From: Chloroflexota bacterium
GTDB taxonomy: Bacteria; Chloroflexota; Limnocylindria; Limnocylindrales; CSP1-4
Length of the DNA: 10,556 nucleotides
Reading direction: 5' to 3'
Assembly: GCA_013695505.1 (NCBI GenBank)
Contig: JACDAH010000483.1
Coordinates: 1-10,556, forward strand
In this document: in pieces, positions 7,169 through 10,556 of the stretch
Position numbering within the stretch: the first letter of the stretch is position 1
Layout: each line of letters opens with the position of its first letter
Translations under genes and position numbers: made by a program
The notes under the pieces: model-generated
Seen by the model: only the letters and a program-made list of their open reading frames with translations
Database searches by the model: none
Told to the model about the DNA's origin: nothing

Positions 7169-8416
7169 ATGGCCTTTTCGTCGGCACCGCCAGAACCTCG
7201 TCGATTCCTCGATCGCCTGCTCGGCCTGCTCGCGATCGCCGACGATCCGCTCGACGATGAGGACATCCGGCGACGGAAGCGGGTCGGCGTCTTCGCCGGG
7301 TACCTGACGGTCCTCGTTCCGTATTCGCTGCCATTCCAGGGTGCTCAACTCGCCTTGAGCTGGCCACTCGCGATCGGCCTGTCCGCGTACAGCGCCGTCA
7401 GCCTCGTCGTCCTCGCCCGCACCCGCCGGTTCGACCGGTTCGTCGTCCTGCTCATCGCATCGGGCGTCGTCTTCGTACCCGCCGCGTCCGTGGTTGGCGG
7501 CGGCATCACCGGGTCAACCGGGGGGCTCGTCTGGGGGTTCCTCATCCCCGCCTACGCCATCCTCGCGCTCGGGCCGCGACGGGCGACGCGCTGGTTCGTC
7601 GTCTATCTCGCCGTTGTCGCGGTCATGGTCGCCATCGATCCCTTCGCCCGCGAGTCCGTGCCACAACCGTCTGTGGCGCTCCGGGTCATCGGGCATGTCG
7701 AGAATGCCGTCATCCCGCTCACGGTTGTCTTCGCGCTGCTTCGCTACACGGACACGCGCCGGCTCGCCGCCGAGGCGCGGGTCGACGAGCTCTTGACGAA
7801 CGCGATCCCGGCGACGATCGCGGCTCGACTCCGGCGCGGCGAGCGGCGGATCGCCGATGCGTACCCTTCAACGACGATCCTGTTCGCGGACATCGTCGGG
7901 TTCACGCCGTGGGCCCAGCGAACGCCGCCCGACGAGGTCGTGGCGCTCCTCGACGACCTGTTCACGCGGTTCGACGCGCTCACCGAGGAGCATGGCCTCG
8001 AGAAGGTCAAGACGATCGGCGACGCTTACATGGCGGTCGCCGGCGCGCCCGATCCTCAGCTCGACCACGCGCGATCGGCCGTGGCGCTCGGCCGGGCGAT
8101 GATCGACGCGATCCGCGACGTCAGGCAGGTCAGCGGCATCCCGCTCGAGATCCGGGTCGGCATCGCGAGCGGGCCGGCCGTTGGCGGCGTCATCGGCAGT
8201 CGCCGGCTCCTGTTCGATCTGTGGGGCGACACCGTCAACGTCGCGTCGCGGATGGAGTCATCCGGTGTCGCCGGGCGGATCCATGTGGCCGGCTCGACCC
8301 GGGACCTGCTCGCCGATGACGCGACACGTTTCGAGCGCCGCGAGGTGGAGGTCAAGGGACTGGGGCCGATGACGACGTACCTGCTGAGCGAGGAGCATGC
8401 GACGGCCGACGGCTGA
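7169..8416 (+). CDS. Membrane-bound class III adenylate cyclase
   Basis: Integral membrane enzyme predicted to make cAMP from ATP on the cytoplasmic side. The N-terminal half has six hydrophobic segments (about residues 39-60, 61-83, 91-111, 118-135, 141-157 and 177-193), an arrangement like mycobacterial Rv1625c-type cyclases and half of a mammalian membrane cyclase. A linker helix with LLTNAIPATIAARLRRGE (208-225) leads into the catalytic domain (about 235-405). All key residues are present: metal-binding Asp241 (FADIVGFT) and Asp285 (IGDAYMAV), adenine-selecting Lys281 and Asp350 (FDLWGDTVN), and Asn357 and Arg361. The Lys/Asp pair points to adenylate rather than guanylate cyclase. It should be active as a homodimer, as usual for the class. 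The gene stands alone, divergent from the Asp-box gene, with a likely leaderless start. The membrane part may sense a signal, but which one cannot be read from sequence. Confidence 0.92.
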   Translation: MAFSSAPPEPRRFLDRLLGLLAIADDPLDDEDIRRRKRVGVFAGYLTVLVPYSLPFQGAQLALSWPLAIGLSAYSAVSLVVLARTRRFDRFVVLLIASGVVFVPAASVVGGGITGSTGGLVWGFLIPAYAILALGPRRATRWFVVYLAVVAVMVAIDPFARESVPQPSVALRVIGHVENAVIPLTVVFALLRYTDTRRLAAEARVDELLTNAIPATIAARLRRGERRIADAYPSTTILFADIVGFTPWAQRTPPDEVVALLDDLFTRFDALTEEHGLEKVKTIGDAYMAVAGAPDPQLDHARSAVALGRAMIDAIRDVRQVSGIPLEIRVGIASGPAVGGVIGSRRLLFDLWGDTVNVASRMESSGVAGRIHVAGSTRDLLADDATRFERREVEVKGLGPMTTYLLSEEHATADG

Positions 8417-8503
8417 CGGGGCGCGCTGGTGCTCGTCCACCCGGGAGCCAGGCCTGCCCATCGACCCGACGACACCATCGATCATCTCGGTCAACCCGAC
8501 GTC

Positions 8504-8526
8504 CGCCTGACGGTGACGATCAGGCG
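8504..8526 (+). terminator. Putative hairpin terminator after the adenylate cyclase gene
   Basis: A perfect 7-bp stem CGCCTGA / TCAGGCG with a 9-base loop lies about 88 bases after the cyclase stop and about 88 bases before the next start. No T-run follows. It could instead be an operator-like inverted repeat for the downstream LCAT-like gene; a TAGACT at 8577-8582 is a possible -10 for that gene but lacks a recognisable -35. Confidence 0.35.
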
Positions 8527-8600
8527 CCACCTGCTTGACCGCTACAACCGGACGAGTCAGCTCGAGGCGATGCCAGTAGACTCCAGAGCCCGGGGACAAA

Positions 8601-8607
8601 GAGGAGG
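8601..8607 (+). promoter_or_regulatory. Ribosome binding site (GAGGAGG) of the LCAT-like gene
   Basis: GAGGAGG lies 6 bases before the ATG at 8614 and fixes the start, which also opens a clear signal peptide. Confidence 0.75.
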
Positions 8608-8613
8608 CGACGC

Positions 8614-9963
8614 ATGCCCAGGCTCGGCACCACCATTCGGCCATCATTCAGCGCCGTGGCGTTGATCGCCTGTCTCCTCGTGATGCTCGTGCCGGCAAGC
8701 GCGCTCGGCCGCGGCGGCACTTCCCCTGGCCAGGCCCGCGCCGCGGACACGACCTCGGCCGATCTCACCCCGATCGTCCTCTTTCCGGCGTGGCACTTCA
8801 CCCGCCTGACCGTCACCATCAAGAATCAGCGCACGGACCCGGCATGCCCGGCCGGCGGCACGTTCGAGGACCTGGTCTTCGGCGACCCGGGCCCGACCTT
8901 CTCGCAGATCTGCCGCGACGAGCTGCTCACGCTCCGTTACGACGGCAAGGCCCATAAGCCCATGCGCTCGCGATTCTCGGAGCAGCCGGGCGTCACCGTC
9001 TCGATCGCCGACTATGGGCGGACCGAGAGTGCACCCTTCTACGAGGACCTGTACCGGGCGCTCGAGGGTGCCGGCTACACCCGGAACGTGAACATCCGCG
9101 TCGCCGGCTACGACGCCCGGCTGACGCCCGACATGGCGGGGTTCCTGCGGCGGTCGATCCGACTGATCGAGAGGACCTACCGCCAGAATGGACGCCGGCC
9201 GGTCCACCTCGTTGGCCATTCGAACGGGCCGATCTACGTCCAGTACCTGCTCACCCACACCTCGGCGGCGTGGAAGGCGAAGTACATCCACGGCTTCACG
9301 CCACTCGCGGGCAACTTCCCGGGCCAGGGCCTCGGGTACGCGCTCATGTTCATCGGCACGAACATCCCGGACCTGTCGCTGCCGGCGACGCCCGAGAACG
9401 CCGTCAGCAGCGCGCGCATGTTCCTGTCCCACCCCTCGACGTTCATCACCGCCTCGGACCCGAAGATCTTCGGCGACCGGGAGGTCGTGATCCGCGACCA
9501 GTCGACCGGGACCGAGTACAGGCCCGAGGACTGGCCGGCACTGTTCGAGAATGCCGGCATTCCGTGGGCGATCCCGATCGGCGAGAAGTACATCGGTGGC
9601 GTCCCGTTCGCCGACCCGGCCCACTTTCCGAACGTCGACGTGTACGCCGAGAAGGGCTCGGGGCTTGACACGCTCGTCGGACTCGGCCTCACGGACTTGA
9701 CGATTGGACAGCAGGTGGTCGGCTCCACCGAGTTCCTGACCCGCGACGGCGACTTCAATCAGGAGGACCTCACCAACGACGCGGTTGGAGCCTGGGCCGC
9801 GATGCCGTGCAACCACTTCAGCCTGACCGACAACCCGGGCGTGAACCACTTCGAGCTGCCGTCCAACCCGGGCGTGCTGGCCCGCCTGATCGCCAACGCC
9901 AACGCTCCTCGGTCGAATTCCTGCTCCACGACGTCGTTCGTTGGTGCGGCGAGGCACCATTGA
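8614..9963 (+). CDS. Secreted LCAT/PDAT-family alpha/beta hydrolase or acyltransferase
   Basis: A 449-residue exported protein of the lecithin:cholesterol acyltransferase / phospholipid:diacylglycerol acyltransferase type. Members cleave or transfer acyl chains from phospholipids and related esters. Residues 1-30 or 1-44 form a signal peptide (core VALIACLLVMLVPASA). Family landmarks follow in the right order: the oxyanion strand PIVLFPAWHF (53-62), CRDELLTLRYD (100-110), GVTVSIADYGRT (126-137), GYTRNVNIRVAGYDARLTP (154-172) and the nucleophile elbow HLVGHSNG with Ser203. The conserved segment AWKAKYIHGFTPLAG (219-233) comes right after, as in LCAT proteins. Probable acid and base are Asp378 or Asp380 (RDGD) and His412 (GVNHFEL). 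Four cysteines in the mature chain suggest disulfides. It is preceded by a strong ribosome binding site. Whether it is a lipase, phospholipase or acyltransferase cannot be decided from sequence. Confidence 0.85.
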   Translation: MPRLGTTIRPSFSAVALIACLLVMLVPASALGRGGTSPGQARAADTTSADLTPIVLFPAWHFTRLTVTIKNQRTDPACPAGGTFEDLVFGDPGPTFSQICRDELLTLRYDGKAHKPMRSRFSEQPGVTVSIADYGRTESAPFYEDLYRALEGAGYTRNVNIRVAGYDARLTPDMAGFLRRSIRLIERTYRQNGRRPVHLVGHSNGPIYVQYLLTHTSAAWKAKYIHGFTPLAGNFPGQGLGYALMFIGTNIPDLSLPATPENAVSSARMFLSHPSTFITASDPKIFGDREVVIRDQSTGTEYRPEDWPALFENAGIPWAIPIGEKYIGGVPFADPAHFPNVDVYAEKGSGLDTLVGLGLTDLTIGQQVVGSTEFLTRDGDFNQEDLTNDAVGAWAAMPCNHFSLTDNPGVNHFELPSNPGVLARLIANANAPRSNSCSTTSFVGAARHH

Positions 9964-10027
9964 TCGGCAACGTGGGGCTGCAGCATCGGCCGGCCTGAGG
10001 CACCATGCCGGCAGCGGCAGAGGTGGC

Positions 10028-10057
10028 GGAACGGTCGGGGGAACGTCGGGGGGTTCC
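10028..10057 (+). repeat. Imperfect tandem repeat with stem-loop upstream of the small secreted gene
   Basis: GGAACGGTCGGGG (10028-10040) is followed by GGAACGTCGGGG (10040-10051), a near-identical tandem copy sharing one base. The second copy's GGAAC can pair with GTTCC (10053-10057) across an 8-base loop. It lies about 85 bases before the start at 10143 and could be a protein-binding site or a weak terminator of the LCAT-like gene. Chance is possible in such GC-rich sequence. Confidence 0.3.
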
Positions 10058-10128
10058 AGGCACGGCGTCCCAAGGATCGGTCGCCCGACGCGTGCCAGAA
10101 GCCAGTGGCGAGACCGACCTCGGCCGGC

Positions 10129-10134
10129 GGAGGT
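10129..10134 (+). promoter_or_regulatory. Ribosome binding site (GGAGGT) that selects the second ATG
   Basis: GGAGGT ends 2 bases before the ATG at 10137, which is too close, and 8 bases before the ATG at 10143, which is optimal. This favours 10143 as the true start. Confidence 0.65.
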
Positions 10135-10142
10135 AGATGCGG

Positions 10143-10442
10143 ATGAACCGCGGATTCAAGGGACGATTCGGGATGGCCGTGGCGGTCAGCGCTGTGGCTC
10201 TCAGCTTGAGCGCCGGTGCGGCGTTCGCCGGGGAAGTCACGGGGAACGGCAAGAGCCTGGAGCCGCTTCACGCCAACTCGATCTGTGCGTATTCCGGCCA
10301 GAACGATCGGACGGCGGGCGAGGGCGACACGACCTCTCGCGTGCAGTCGTACGGTCAGGTCGTCCAGGGAGTCGTCCATGATGGCGGCCAGGGCGTCCTC
10401 AAGGGGATCCCCGGAACGGCTTGCCGAGGCGGCAGCCTCTAA
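10143..10442 (+). CDS. Small secreted two-cysteine protein of unknown function
   Basis: A 99-residue precursor with a textbook signal peptide: basic start MNRGFKGRFG, hydrophobic core, and AFA|GE cleavage after residue 29. The mature chain is about 70 residues, Gly-rich and polar, with only two cysteines (48 and 94) that probably pair. The segment HANSICAYSGQND (43-55) followed by RVQSYGQVV (66-74) resembles, from memory, small exported proteins of unknown function in GC-rich bacteria; I cannot name a family. The start at 10143 is chosen over 10137 because of ribosome binding site spacing. It lies 179 bases after the LCAT-like gene, has its own strong translation signal and is followed by a hairpin terminator, so it is probably a separate, well-expressed unit. 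Confidence 0.8.
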   Translation: MNRGFKGRFGMAVAVSAVALSLSAGAAFAGEVTGNGKSLEPLHANSICAYSGQNDRTAGEGDTTSRVQSYGQVVQGVVHDGGQGVLKGIPGTACRGGSL

Positions 10443-10483
10443 GCCCGTCTCCACGTGGTCAGATGTGGCCATGGCTTCCCAGA

Positions 10484-10511
10484 GAGGCCCGTCTCGAGAG
10501 GGGCGGGCCTC
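10484..10511 (+). terminator. Hairpin terminator after the small secreted gene
   Basis: A perfect 8-bp stem GAGGCCCG / CGGGCCTC with a 12-base loop, which wobble pairs can shorten, starts about 42 bases after the stop codon. No T-tract follows, as is usual in very GC-rich genomes. This is the best terminator candidate in the window. Confidence 0.6.
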
Positions 10512-10556
10512 CTGCTGCAGGTCCGCCACGACATCGCGGGCGCCCGCTCTGGCTCC

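Noticed and set aside
7010..7348. N-terminal extension of the Asp-box protein frame back to 7348
   Set aside because: Lacks a ribosome binding site, overlaps the divergent cyclase gene and would bury the signal peptide inside the protein.
8644..9960. Minus-strand open frame (438 codons) opposite the LCAT-like gene
   Set aside because: Rich in Arg, Asp, Val and Glu without motifs; mirror of the plus-strand gene, which has a ribosome binding site, signal peptide and catalytic serine motif.
9989..10012. Hairpin from two GCCGGC copies after the LCAT-like gene
   Set aside because: GCCGGC is self-complementary and common at this GC content; a 6-bp stem with a 12-base loop and no T-run is not convincing.

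Overview
The window is very GC-rich, strongly GC-biased at third codon positions (hence long empty antisense open frames), and carries seven or eight genes of an accessory, signalling and secretion type. There are no ribosomal, tRNA, CRISPR or transposon features. High GC, lipoprotein signal peptides, a cyclase/NB-ARC/TPR ATPase, propeller lipoproteins and a probable leaderless start fit a free-living GC-rich bacterium. I lean to Chloroflexota of the Limnocylindria/Ellin6529 type, with Actinomycetota second. This is inference from gene content only; no marker gene is present.

Layout. (1) 9-2011, plus strand: two lipoproteins, one with a Pro/Ser/Thr stalk and a fibronectin-III-like domain, the next a six-repeat beta-propeller-like protein. 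(2) 2092-5192, minus strand: one large class III cyclase + NB-ARC ATPase + winged helix + TPR gene, broken by a frameshift near 3970 into a 423-residue N-terminal part and a 610-residue C-terminal part that meet at an ATGA overlap. (3) 5468-7009, minus strand: a secreted protein with Asp-box (sialidase-fold) repeats. (4) 7010-7168: a divergent promoter region. (5) 7169-8416, plus strand: a six-helix membrane class III adenylate cyclase, probably translated from a leaderless mRNA. (6) 8614-9963, plus strand: a secreted LCAT/PDAT-type alpha/beta hydrolase or acyltransferase. (7) 10143-10442, plus strand: a small secreted two-cysteine protein followed by a good hairpin terminator. No gene-free gap reaches 300 bases.

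How they work together. Five of the products carry export signals and are predicted to act at or outside the cell surface. The two cyclases are independent cAMP-type signalling inputs, one membrane-bound and one a cytosolic ATPase/TPR sensor. No cAMP-binding effector is in the window, so any link between the cyclases and the exported proteins is conjecture. I do not see a coherent new multi-gene system. The items most worth checking are the frameshifted cyclase-ATPase, the bacterial LCAT-like enzyme, the small secreted protein and the divergent regulatory region.
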